From Massilia sp. 9096 (lineage in GTDB: Bacteria; Pseudomonadota; Gammaproteobacteria; Burkholderiales; Burkholderiaceae_D): a stretch of 64,000 nucleotides of DNA. The notes below the pieces were generated by a model, which saw only the letters and a program-made list of their open reading frames with translations, was not told the DNA's origin and searched no databases. The DNA lies in assembly GCF_000745265.1 (NCBI RefSeq), contig NZ_JQNN01000001.1:1178001-1242000 (forward strand), in the 5' to 3' direction. Below are positions 1 through 7,992 of the stretch, in pieces. The position numbers and the translations under genes were made by a program. The first letter of the stretch is position 1. Every line of letters begins with the position of its first letter.

Positions 1-1
1 C

Positions 2-856
2 GACGTCGCCCAGCTCGAGCGCGGCGGCTTGCTCGGCCTGGCCCAGGTCATGCAGGGCGTGCTCGACGAGGTCGGCCGCCTGGCCGCCGTGCACACCGAG
101 GACGAACCCGCCAAGCAGCGCCTGGCGGCCCTGGCCGACAAGCTCAGGCACTGGCACGACGGCAGCAACGTCGGCCAGGCCAGGCCGGGCGGCGAGGGCG
201 GCGCGCCGATCGTCGCCGCCAGCGCACCGGCCGGCATGATCCTGGCCAGCGACGACAATCTGGCGCTGGGCGCGGCCACCAAGATCGACGTGGTCAGCGC
301 GGGCGACGCCGAGGTCTCGACCGGCCGCAACCTGTTCCTGCGCGCCGCACGCGCGGTCAGCATGTTCGCGCATCAACTGGGCCTGAAGCTGGTGGCGGGG
401 CGCGGCGACATCATCGTGCAGACCCACCTGGGCAATATCCAGATCAAGTCGGCCGGTCGCATCAGCCTGGTCGCTGCCGAGCGCATCGAACTCGAAGCGC
501 CGGCCGTCAAGATCATCGCGCCGGGCGCCGCGAGCGACTGGGCCGACGGCATGATCACGCACCAGAGCAGCGGGCGCCAGGTGCAGAAGGCGTCCGAGCA
601 CATCCACATCGCACCGGGCGGCGCGACGCCGGAGGGCTTGAATCTGCCGACCTCGCATTTGCATACCGACGAATATGCGGTGCTGCGCCACAAGCAGACC
701 TTCGCGCCGGTGCGCAACCAGCGCTACAAGGTCAAGCTCGCCAACGGCAAGATCGTCACCGGCCGCACCGACGAGCAAGGCCGGACGTCGCTGCTGATCG
801 GCGAGATCATCGGCGACGTCGAAGTCACCTACCTGCCCGACGAACCTGCCCGCTGA
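2..856 (+). CDS. vgrG: Type VI secretion spike protein VgrG, C-terminal part (5' end outside window)
   Basis: The reading frame is open from the first bases of the window, so this is the last 284 or so codons of a longer gene. The visible part starts with a helical stretch and continues with a repetitive beta-rich region of the DUF2345/VgrG C-terminal kind, with alternating short hydrophobic repeats around residues 75-165. A tail of about 100 residues follows, of the sort that often carries or docks cargo. VgrG trimers form the tip of the T6SS spike and deliver effectors. The lipase gene follows 44 bases downstream, as expected for a vgrG-effector-immunity cassette. The N-terminal gp27/gp5-like part cannot be seen, so the exact VgrG subclass is unknown. 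Confidence 0.85.
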   Translation, partial: DVAQLERGGLLGLAQVMQGVLDEVGRLAAVHTEDEPAKQRLAALADKLRHWHDGSNVGQARPGGEGGAPIVAASAPAGMILASDDNLALGAATKIDVVSAGDAEVSTGRNLFLRAARAVSMFAHQLGLKLVAGRGDIIVQTHLGNIQIKSAGRISLVAAERIELEAPAVKIIAPGAASDWADGMITHQSSGRQVQKASEHIHIAPGGATPEGLNLPTSHLHTDEYAVLRHKQTFAPVRNQRYKVKLANGKIVTGRTDEQGRTSLLIGEIIGDVEVTYLPDEPAR

Positions 857-900
857 GCGGGGCCGCATCGATCACGACCGATCACAATAACGGAACACGC

Positions 901-2571
901 ATGGCCGACCCGACCCGCCCCTTGCCCAATCTCATTCCCATGCCGGACGGCAGCTGGACCGGCCATACTGTCCTGACGCCTACGGCGCTCAAGACGCGCG
1001 CTCTGTTCACGTTGCCGCCGTCGAAGGTGGTGCCAGTGATCGTGGTGCCCGGCATCATGGGCAGCAATCTGCGGGCCGCGACGAGTCCGTCGATGCACGC
1101 GAACGAGGCGCTCGGTCCCAACGAACCGGCGTGGCGGCCGCCGAACGGAAAGGTGCAGGGCATCCGCGCCGGCCGCCTGTGGAGCAACCGGAGCGGCAAG
1201 ACGCGCCAGAAGCTGCTCGACCCCCAGACGCTCGAAGTCGACAATCGCGGGGAAATTTATTTGCCGAAGGAAGCCCGTGATTTCGGCATGGGCGAAGACG
1301 AGGCGCGCGATCGCCGTTGGGGCGAGGTCCACTGGGAATCCTACGGCGATCTCCTGTGCAGCTTGTCCATTAGCCTGAATCACACCTTCGACATCGATCC
1401 GCTCGACGACCAGCGTGTGCTGCGCCGCTATTGGAAGGACGTGATGGAATGCGAACCGGCGCGCTGGGGCATGCGCTCGATCGACAAAATCACCGAGGCG
1501 GAGTTGGAGAAGCATGCGGGTTATTACTATCCGGTGTATGCGTTCGGCTACAACTGGCTCGCGTCCTGCGATGACGCGGCAAGACGCTTGCGGGCGCGCA
1601 TCGAAAAGATCATCACATTCTGGAATCAGGGCAATCGCGTCTGCCATAAAGTGATTCTCGTGACGCATTCGATGGGCGGCCTGGTCGCACGCGCCTGCGC
1701 GAAGCAGATTCCCGACCAGATCCTGGGCGTCATCCACGGCGCGATGCCGGCGCATGGCGCGCCGGTCTGCTATCGCCGCATCGCCAGCGGCACGGAACGC
1801 AGCAACCCCAGCGATGGTCCGCTCGATAAGCCCGTCACCGGCATCATTGCCGACATCCTGGGAGACACGCCCGAGCGCACCATGCCGGTCATGTCGCACT
1901 CGGCTGGGGCTTTGCAGCTGCTGCCGAATCACCTCTACGCGCAGCCCTGGCTGAACGTGTGCGTGGTCAGCCGGGTCAACAACAAGGACACGGCGCGTGA
2001 CGTCGTGAGATTGCCAATTGGCAACCCGTACGATCTCTACAGAGATATGCGGTCATGGTATCGGGTCTTCGACCCGCGCCTGGTCGATCCTGCTGGAAAG
2101 AACCGCGGCGACGAGCGCAAGATCGCGCATGATGTGTGGGTGGTCATCGACAGTGCGGAGCGCTTTCACCGCGACACCCTGGGTGAGTATTACCATCCGA
2201 ATACCTATGCATTCTACGGCGCGGACCCGGGTCATCAATCGTTTGGCGCTGTCCGCTGGGTGGCCCGCGACCCGGGCTCGGGCGCCGTGTTCACCGAAGC
2301 CAACCTGCGCGCCGCGGCGACCGTCGGCTACGGCGCCCAGGGGGGACGCCGGATCCGGGTCGAAGACAAGACCGCGCTCAGCTTCCAGCCGGCGCATCAG
2401 GACAGCGCCGGCGACGGCACTGTGCCTCAACAGTCCGGCGCCGCGCCGCGCGGGAAAATACGGCAACTGTTCGAGATGCGCGGTTTCGATCACCAGGGCG
2501 CGTACAAGAACGATGCCGTGCTCATGTTGACCCAGCACCTGATCGTCAAGATCGTCCAGGAGCTCCAATGA
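901..2571 (+). CDS. T6SS lipase effector (Tle-type alpha/beta hydrolase, PGAP1/LCAT-like)
   Basis: A 556-residue alpha/beta hydrolase without a signal peptide, which suits delivery by the T6SS. It has an LCAT/PGAP1-style oxyanion segment (PGIMGSNL, near residue 50). The nucleophile elbow is THSMGG with Ser257, so the usual GxSxG is TxSxG here. Near the C-terminus there is GDGTVP with Asp505 and an FDHQ motif with His531, completing a plausible catalytic triad. Proteins of this kind hydrolyse phospholipids of target cells. Its place directly after vgrG and before a Tli4-family immunity gene makes a Tle4-like assignment reasonable, but the exact Tle family and lipid specificity are inferred. 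The stop codon overlaps the next start (ATGA). Confidence 0.8.
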   Translation: MADPTRPLPNLIPMPDGSWTGHTVLTPTALKTRALFTLPPSKVVPVIVVPGIMGSNLRAATSPSMHANEALGPNEPAWRPPNGKVQGIRAGRLWSNRSGKTRQKLLDPQTLEVDNRGEIYLPKEARDFGMGEDEARDRRWGEVHWESYGDLLCSLSISLNHTFDIDPLDDQRVLRRYWKDVMECEPARWGMRSIDKITEAELEKHAGYYYPVYAFGYNWLASCDDAARRLRARIEKIITFWNQGNRVCHKVILVTHSMGGLVARACAKQIPDQILGVIHGAMPAHGAPVCYRRIASGTERSNPSDGPLDKPVTGIIADILGDTPERTMPVMSHSAGALQLLPNHLYAQPWLNVCVVSRVNNKDTARDVVRLPIGNPYDLYRDMRSWYRVFDPRLVDPAGKNRGDERKIAHDVWVVIDSAERFHRDTLGEYYHPNTYAFYGADPGHQSFGAVRWVARDPGSGAVFTEANLRAAATVGYGAQGGRRIRVEDKTALSFQPAHQDSAGDGTVPQQSGAAPRGKIRQLFEMRGFDHQGAYKNDAVLMLTQHLIVKIVQELQ

Positions 2572-2960
2572 CCCAGACGCTCGAACCGGGACGGCCTGCA
2601 GTCGCCGTTCCGTGGGCCGCGCTCGCCTTGAAGAACACGGCGCCGGCGCCTGATGGCCACACATTGGAATCGGCAGACAAGCCCAGGATTGACACGGTCG
2701 AAGAAGGTGCCGTCGCGTTTCGGGATAGGATAGCCGCACGGGGGTTGGCGCCGCCGGCAGACAAAACGCAGGCCATTTCCAAGCGGTCAGCCGGCACGGC
2801 CATGCCCCGGAACCTGCACATTCCTCGCATGCCCAGGTACCCCGACATCGATGGCATCATTTGCGCCGTCTTCGAACGCAGGACCGATGCGCCGCGGCAT
2901 GCCGGTTTGGTGGCGCTGGTTCAGCAGCTTCTCGCCAGAAAAGCAAAGCATCGGCCATGA
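2568..2960 (+). CDS. Hypothetical small protein inside the T6SS effector-immunity cassette
   Basis: A 130-residue protein of unrecognised family. It starts with an ATGA overlap on the lipase gene and ends with an ATGA overlap on the Tli4-like gene, so all three are probably translated as a coupled unit. It has no signal peptide or membrane segment. The N-terminal half is rich in Ala, Pro and Lys and looks disordered. The C-terminal half (about residues 88-130) contains a more ordered, basic segment ending in a helix rich in Leu, Gln and Lys. It could be an adaptor, a second immunity protein or a decayed gene. The perfect coupling on both sides argues that it is really translated. Confidence 0.55.
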   Translation: MTQTLEPGRPAVAVPWAALALKNTAPAPDGHTLESADKPRIDTVEEGAVAFRDRIAARGLAPPADKTQAISKRSAGTAMPRNLHIPRMPRYPDIDGIICAVFERRTDAPRHAGLVALVQQLLARKAKHRP

Positions 2961-4681
2961 CGCGAGCAAGAGTACGCGGATGGCGCGAGCTAATCGTCCT
3001 GCTGGCAGTCCTGGCATGTGCCGGCAGTTGGGCAGCGGGGCAGGTCCGCAGCATGCGGGACAGATCCGAGGTGGCACAGATGACGGAAAAGACAAAAACG
3101 GTTTGCGTCGGGCGCTACCTGGTCGATGTGCCGGCGCAGGCTGCAGTCAGTCTGTCGGGCGGCATGCTCGACGGCTTCGACATCGCGACCACTGAAGAGG
3201 ACGAGGCGTCGTTTCGCGCACGGATCGCGGCGCGTGAAGCCGAGATCGTCAGCAGCGCCGCCGCCGTGGGGCGCGATGGCCCGGGCGGCATCATCGAGGC
3301 GCGCGACCTGCGCGTCCCCGGGATGGCGGGGCGGTTTTTCGTGTACGGTCGCACGCGCACCCATGGATTCGAAGGGGAGCAGCGCGTCGAATCCGAATTC
3401 GTTTCGGTCGAGTCGCACGGGCATACCGGAGGCTTGAGTTTTTCGCTGCACATGAAGTATGCCTACGACAATGACATCAAGGCGGCCGAGGCCCTGTTGA
3501 CCCGCCTGCGTGTCCGCGGCGAGGACGAGATTCCGCAGGCGCCCGGGTTTTGCATACGCCGTGGCGTTTTCCTGGACCCCTTGCCTGAACACAAGAACGA
3601 ACACATGGTCATGCATCTCGGCGTGCCCGCCCATCCCGATCTGGCCATGGTTCTTTTCAGTATCGCGGGCGGCAATGCCGAGCCTGGCTTGCTGGCGCGC
3701 GTGGCGCATACCGATGCCGCGAGCAGTGCCGATGACCTGTTGCGGGTTTCCAGGCTGCGCTCGGACAGGCGCAAGATCAACGGCCTCGATGGCGAGGAGC
3801 TGGTCGAACGCGTACGCGAGTACAACTTCACGACCGGTTACGCGTTCAACTGGGAGACCAGCGGCGCCGGCGACGACGTTCTGCGGCCCTATCTATCGCT
3901 CGAAATGCAGACCGGCGTCAGCGAACGTCCCGGCGGCAAGCCGACCGACACCAGCCTGCATGAAGACGCGCTGCTGGCTTTGTGGGACAGCATTTCATCC
4001 AGCATCCGCCTGCGCCGGAGCGAACCGCCGTCTCCGTCCGGCCCGCCACCCGAGCCGCCCGGACCGAAGCCAGGCGCCGTCGTCCACGCCGGTCAGACCT
4101 GTCCGCAAACCGGCTGGTGGCAATGCGACGCCGGTGGGCATGGGCTCGACGTGCACGGCGGCTCAGTGCAGTTCCTGCGCAAGGGCGACCGCATGCATCA
4201 GGCCCTGCTGTTGCCGCGGCAGAGCTTGTGGCAAAAGGTCAAGCGCATCCAGCCGAGCATGGAGAGCGACAAGCTGACGGCCTGGACGCTCGTCGACAAG
4301 CGCCATCGGCCGCGCAATGCGCCGGCGGTCGCGCTGGCCCAGCCCGGCGCGCCGGCGGCCAGCCTCGATCTGACCGCGGACCTGGCGCCGGCGGTCGCGC
4401 TCGGCGCCTATGCCCGGACCGGCGAAGTCTGTCCGGCCAGCGGCTGGTGGCGTTGCGAAGAGCTGCACGCACTGGACGGCGCCCGCTGGTTCGCACGCGG
4501 CAGTGTGTTGCCGCCCGCAACCTTCCAGGTGCCGACTGGCGTGTTCGCGCGCCCGGGCGGTCCCGAATTCATCCAGCGCCGTAGCGCGTGGCAACTGGTG
4601 CGCCTGACGGACATGCGGGTCGGATCCGAGGCGCCATTGAGCGGCTTGCCACTGAGCGGCATGCCGCTGTCCGGCGCATGA
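2957..4681 (+). CDS. T6SS immunity protein, Tli4 family, with two C-terminal GWW modules
   Basis: Start chosen at the ATG that overlaps the upstream stop; this gives 574 residues and places a hydrophobic export signal or anchor at about residues 10-28. The Tli4-like part follows (KTVCVGRYLVDVP near residue 47, then the long alpha/beta region to about 355). A Pro-rich linker (PPSPSGPPPEPPGP) leads to two related copies of a short module whose mark is a Cys, then (T/S)GWW, then a second Cys (TGWWQC and SGWWRC). The C-terminus ends in repeats of the type PLSG. Tli4 proteins sit in the periplasm and block their cognate Tle lipase, which fits the lipase gene two positions upstream. The role of the GWW modules is not known to me. 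Confidence 0.75.
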   Translation: MTRARVRGWRELIVLLAVLACAGSWAAGQVRSMRDRSEVAQMTEKTKTVCVGRYLVDVPAQAAVSLSGGMLDGFDIATTEEDEASFRARIAAREAEIVSSAAAVGRDGPGGIIEARDLRVPGMAGRFFVYGRTRTHGFEGEQRVESEFVSVESHGHTGGLSFSLHMKYAYDNDIKAAEALLTRLRVRGEDEIPQAPGFCIRRGVFLDPLPEHKNEHMVMHLGVPAHPDLAMVLFSIAGGNAEPGLLARVAHTDAASSADDLLRVSRLRSDRRKINGLDGEELVERVREYNFTTGYAFNWETSGAGDDVLRPYLSLEMQTGVSERPGGKPTDTSLHEDALLALWDSISSSIRLRRSEPPSPSGPPPEPPGPKPGAVVHAGQTCPQTGWWQCDAGGHGLDVHGGSVQFLRKGDRMHQALLLPRQSLWQKVKRIQPSMESDKLTAWTLVDKRHRPRNAPAVALAQPGAPAASLDLTADLAPAVALGAYARTGEVCPASGWWRCEELHALDGARWFARGSVLPPATFQVPTGVFARPGGPEFIQRRSAWQLVRLTDMRVGSEAPLSGLPLSGMPLSGA

Positions 4682-4706
4682 GTCCGGGCTACTTCCACCC
4701 TGACTG

Positions 4707-7148
4707 ATGCGCAGCGCCATCCTCGGCTTCGTCGCCGGCGCCTTCTGGCTGCAAAATTGCGCGACGCTGCCATCCACGCGCCTGCAGGCGGCCTGCGCGC
4801 TGGCCGCGCTGCTGGTGCTGCTTCTCGTGCGCGCGTACGGGCACGGGCGCGCAGGCATGCCCACGCACGTGGGCGTGCGCGCGGGCGCGACGCTGCTGGC
4901 CGGCGTCCTGTCCGGCTACGCCTGGGCTGCCTTGCTGGCCCAGGCGGCATTGACGCCACACCTGGCGCCGCAGGACGAGGGCCGCGACCTGGCGGTGGTC
5001 GGCGTCGTCGAGAGCCTGCCTTACGTGTTCGAGCAGGGCGTGCGCTTCAACTTCCGCGTCGAGCGGGCCCTCGAGCCGGGTCTCGAGCTGCCTCCGCACC
5101 TCGCGCTGGCCTGGTACGCGGCGGACGCCAGCCGAGGCGGCGGCCGCCGCAGCGCCGACTCCCGTCCGGTCCCCGCGCTGCGGCCCGGCGAGCGCTGGCA
5201 GCTGACGCTGCGCCTGCAGCGCCCGCACGGCAACGCCAACCCGGGCGGCTTCGATTACGAAGCCTGGCTGCTCGAGCAAGGCCTGCGCGCCACCGGCTAC
5301 GTGCGCGCCGGGCCGGGCAGGGAGGACGCGGACAACCGGCGGCTCGATGCTTTCGTGCCCTCGGCCGGCGCGATCGTCGAGCGTGTCCGCGCGCTCCTGC
5401 GCGCGCGCATCCTGCACGCGCTGGCCGGCAAGACCTATGCGCCGGTGATCGTCGCGCTGGTGATCGGCGACCAGCGCGGCATCGGGCAGTCCGACTGGCA
5501 GATGTTCAACCGGACCGGCATCGGCCACCTGATTTCGATCTCGGGCCTGCACATCACCATGATCGCGGGACTGGCCGCGCTGGGCGTGTCGGCGCTGTGG
5601 CGGCGGTCCTTCTTCACCGGATTGCAATTGCCGCTGCGTTTGCCGGCGCAGAAGGTCGCGGCGCTGGCGGGGGCGGGAACGGCGCTGGCCTACGTGCTGC
5701 TGGCCGGCTTCGGCGTGCCGGCCCAGCGCACCTTGTACATGCTGGCCGTGGTCGCACTGGCGCTGTGGACCGGGCGCAGCGCCGCTGTCTCGCACGTGCT
5801 GTGCTGCGCCCTCGGCATCGTGGTCCTGCTCGATCCCTGGGCCGTGCTGTGGCCGGGTTTCTGGCTCTCGTTCGGCGCGGTGGCGATCCTGCTGTACGCC
5901 GGCCACGGCCGCATCGGGCCGGCCGCGCGCGCTCTGGGCGCCAGCCTGATCGGGGTGGGGCGCACGCAATGGGCGGTGACGGCCGGGATGGTGCCCTTGT
6001 CGATGCTGCTGTTCGCCCAGGTCTCGCTGGTCAGTCCGCTCGCCAACGCGATCGCGATCCCGCTGGTCAGTTTCGTGGTCACGCCGCTGGCGCTGGCCGG
6101 CAGCCTGCTGCCCGACCCGCTGTGCGGCTGGCTGCTGCATCTCGCGCACGCGGCGGTGGCGGCCCTGGCCGCGCTGCTCGCAGCGCTGTCGAACTGGCCG
6201 GCGGCGGTGTGGCGCGCGCCGGCCCCGAGCTGGTGGGTGTTCGGGTTCGCCCTGGCCGGGACGCTCTGGCTGCTGGCGCCGCGCGGCTGGCCGCTGCGCT
6301 GGACCGGCGTTCTGGCCTGGCTGCCGCTGCTGCTGGCCGCGCCCGACACTCCAGAACGCGGCGACGTCCGCGTCACCGCCTTCGACGTGGGCCAGGGCAT
6401 GGCGCTGCTGGTCGAGACCGCCGGCCATCGCCTTTTGTACGACACGGGGCCCGGCTATGCGCCCGGCAGCGACGCCGGCAGCCGGGTGATCCTGCCTTAC
6501 CTGCGCAAGCGCGGCATCGTGTCCCTGGACGGCATGGTGATCAGCCATGCGGATGCCGACCATAGCGGCGGCGCGCCGGCACTGCTGGCGGAGCTCGACG
6601 TCGGCTGGCTTGCCTCGTCTCTCGGCGACGGCCACCCGGCACTGCAGGCGGCGCGCCGGCCGCTGCGCTGCATGGCGGGACAGCAGTGGACGTGGGACGG
6701 GGTGCGCTTCACGATGCTGCATCCGCCGGCGGCGAGCTACCTCGACGCCGGCCTGAAGACCAACGCGCGCAGCTGCGTATTGCGCATCGACGATGGCCGC
6801 CACCCGCTGTTGCTGGCCGGCGACATCGAAGCGGCGCAGGAAGCAGCCCTGGTCGCCGCTGCAGCCGGTGCGCTGCGCGCCGACGTCCTGCTCGCGCCGC
6901 ACCACGGCAGCGGCACATCTTCGAGTCCCGACTTCCTGCAGGCGGTGGCGCCCGAGGTCGGCGTGTTCCAGGTCGGCTGGCGCAACCGCTATCGCCATCC
7001 GAAGGCGCAAGTCTATGCGCGCTACGGCGAACTCGGCGTCGCCCGCTTGCGTACCGACGAGCTCGGTGCGCTGACGCTCGACTTCGGCGCAGAGGTGCAG
7101 AGCAGCGGCTACCGCATGGCGCACGCACGCTACTGGTACAGCCATTGA
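4707..7148 (+). CDS. comEC: DNA internalisation-related competence protein ComEC/Rec2
   Basis: An 813-residue inner-membrane protein with the classical ComEC layout. There are hydrophobic segments at the N-terminus, an OB-like extracytoplasmic region (about 85-215), the Competence multi-helix core (about 240-540, with SISGLHITMIAGL) and a C-terminal metallo-beta-lactamase-like domain (about 550-800). That last domain keeps SHADADHSGG and PHHGSGTSSS, the metal-ligand signatures. ComEC forms the channel that carries single-stranded DNA into the cytoplasm during natural transformation. Other com genes are not in this window. A long open frame on the opposite strand is only a GC-rich shadow of this gene. 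Confidence 0.93.
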   Translation: MRSAILGFVAGAFWLQNCATLPSTRLQAACALAALLVLLLVRAYGHGRAGMPTHVGVRAGATLLAGVLSGYAWAALLAQAALTPHLAPQDEGRDLAVVGVVESLPYVFEQGVRFNFRVERALEPGLELPPHLALAWYAADASRGGGRRSADSRPVPALRPGERWQLTLRLQRPHGNANPGGFDYEAWLLEQGLRATGYVRAGPGREDADNRRLDAFVPSAGAIVERVRALLRARILHALAGKTYAPVIVALVIGDQRGIGQSDWQMFNRTGIGHLISISGLHITMIAGLAALGVSALWRRSFFTGLQLPLRLPAQKVAALAGAGTALAYVLLAGFGVPAQRTLYMLAVVALALWTGRSAAVSHVLCCALGIVVLLDPWAVLWPGFWLSFGAVAILLYAGHGRIGPAARALGASLIGVGRTQWAVTAGMVPLSMLLFAQVSLVSPLANAIAIPLVSFVVTPLALAGSLLPDPLCGWLLHLAHAAVAALAALLAALSNWPAAVWRAPAPSWWVFGFALAGTLWLLAPRGWPLRWTGVLAWLPLLLAAPDTPERGDVRVTAFDVGQGMALLVETAGHRLLYDTGPGYAPGSDAGSRVILPYLRKRGIVSLDGMVISHADADHSGGAPALLAELDVGWLASSLGDGHPALQAARRPLRCMAGQQWTWDGVRFTMLHPPAASYLDAGLKTNARSCVLRIDDGRHPLLLAGDIEAAQEAALVAAAAGALRADVLLAPHHGSGTSSSPDFLQAVAPEVGVFQVGWRNRYRHPKAQVYARYGELGVARLRTDELGALTLDFGAEVQSSGYRMAHARYWYSH

Positions 7149-7279
7149 CACATGGTCAAAGCTGGCTGGAAAACAATGTGTCTTACTATGTGACAATGAT
7201 GTCGGGAAATTTTACAATCGGAAAAGATTCCAGACGTCACGTAAATGCAAGTGATTGATAACAATACAGAATGTTTTGT

Positions 7280-7295
7280 AGGCACAATTGTTGCG
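7280..7295 (+). promoter_or_regulatory. Sigma-54 (RpoN) promoter of the PEP-CTERM gene
   Basis: The sequence AGGCACAATTGTTGCG has GG and GC separated by exactly 10 bases, with the flanking CAC and TTGC elements of the -24/-12 consensus. It lies 37 bases before the ATG of the PEP-CTERM gene, in an AT-rich intergenic stretch. PEP-CTERM genes are known to be driven by the PrsK/PrsR system together with sigma-54. No PrsR binding site was identified. Confidence 0.75.
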
Positions 7296-7332
7296 TACCT
7301 TACTCGTGTTGCTTAACTGACTGGGTAAACTC

Positions 7333-7959
7333 ATGAAACAATTCTTGGTTGCGGCGATCGCCGCCATGTCGATTCACGCTAGCAGCCACGCTGATGTGAT
7401 GTACCGCTGGACCGACGTCACGGACGGCAAACCGGCGAACGCCGCGATGACGCTGGTGTTTTCGGACGACGCCGTGGCGAAGGGCACGTTCAGCTACCAT
7501 CTGGCGCCGACGAACACGATCTCGGATGGAAACGGCTTGAAGTCGTTCGGCTTCAGCATCGACGGCATCACGCCGATGAGTTACACCCCGGGCGCCGAAC
7601 TGTTCCGCTATGGCCTGGGCCAGCTGGACCTGAACCTGAGCTTCGATGCGGCCGGCTACCTGACCGGTTCGATCTCGGCCAATGACCAGAACAGCGACTT
7701 CGCCATGGCCAGCAGCAGCGCCGGCCTGTTCTCGTTCAGCCGCATGGGTTCCGACCAGGACCCGATGGGGACCAAGTTCAGCTGCGGCGCCTACACCCGC
7801 TACACCTGCACCTCGACCGGCATGATGGAGCGCGTGTCGCTGGTGCACACCGCCGCCGTACTGAGCGCGGACGTGCCGGAGCCGGGCAGCCTGGCCCTGA
7901 TCGGCGCCGGTTTGCTGGGCTTGCTGGGTCTGCGCCGCACGGCCAAGCGCCGCGGCTAA
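7333..7959 (+). CDS. PEP-CTERM sorting-signal protein
   Basis: A 208-residue exported protein. A cleavable signal peptide covers about the first 20 residues (ending near SSHA). A beta-rich middle with no recognised domain follows. The C-terminus is a textbook PEP-CTERM tripartite signal: VPEPGS, then a hydrophobic stretch of Leu, Ile, Ala and Gly, then RRTAKRR. Such proteins are processed by exosortase and go to the cell surface or the exopolysaccharide matrix. The exosortase gene is not in this window. The preceding promoter is of the sigma-54 type. The stop codon lies in the first copy of a triplicated 13-base repeat. Confidence 0.9.
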   Translation: MKQFLVAAIAAMSIHASSHADVMYRWTDVTDGKPANAAMTLVFSDDAVAKGTFSYHLAPTNTISDGNGLKSFGFSIDGITPMSYTPGAELFRYGLGQLDLNLSFDAAGYLTGSISANDQNSDFAMASSSAGLFSFSRMGSDQDPMGTKFSCGAYTRYTCTSTGMMERVSLVHTAAVLSADVPEPGSLALIGAGLLGLLGLRRTAKRRG

Positions 7960-7992
7960 GTCGACCGGCTGAGTCGACCGGCTAAGTCGAGT
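7954..7992. repeat. Three tandem 13-bp repeats across the convergent gene ends
   Basis: Three consecutive copies of a unit close to GGCTAAGTCGACC, starting at 7954, 7967 and 7980. The first copy carries the TAA of the PEP-CTERM gene and the third carries the TAG of the opposite-strand sensor kinase. The middle copy differs by one base and the last copy differs in its final two. Confidence 0.85.

Noticed and set aside
4689..7196. An 835-codon open frame on the minus strand opposite comEC
   Set aside because: Its translation is low-complexity (Arg, Gln, Gly, His) and lacks any domain; the plus strand encodes full-length ComEC. GC-rich coding DNA makes such shadows.
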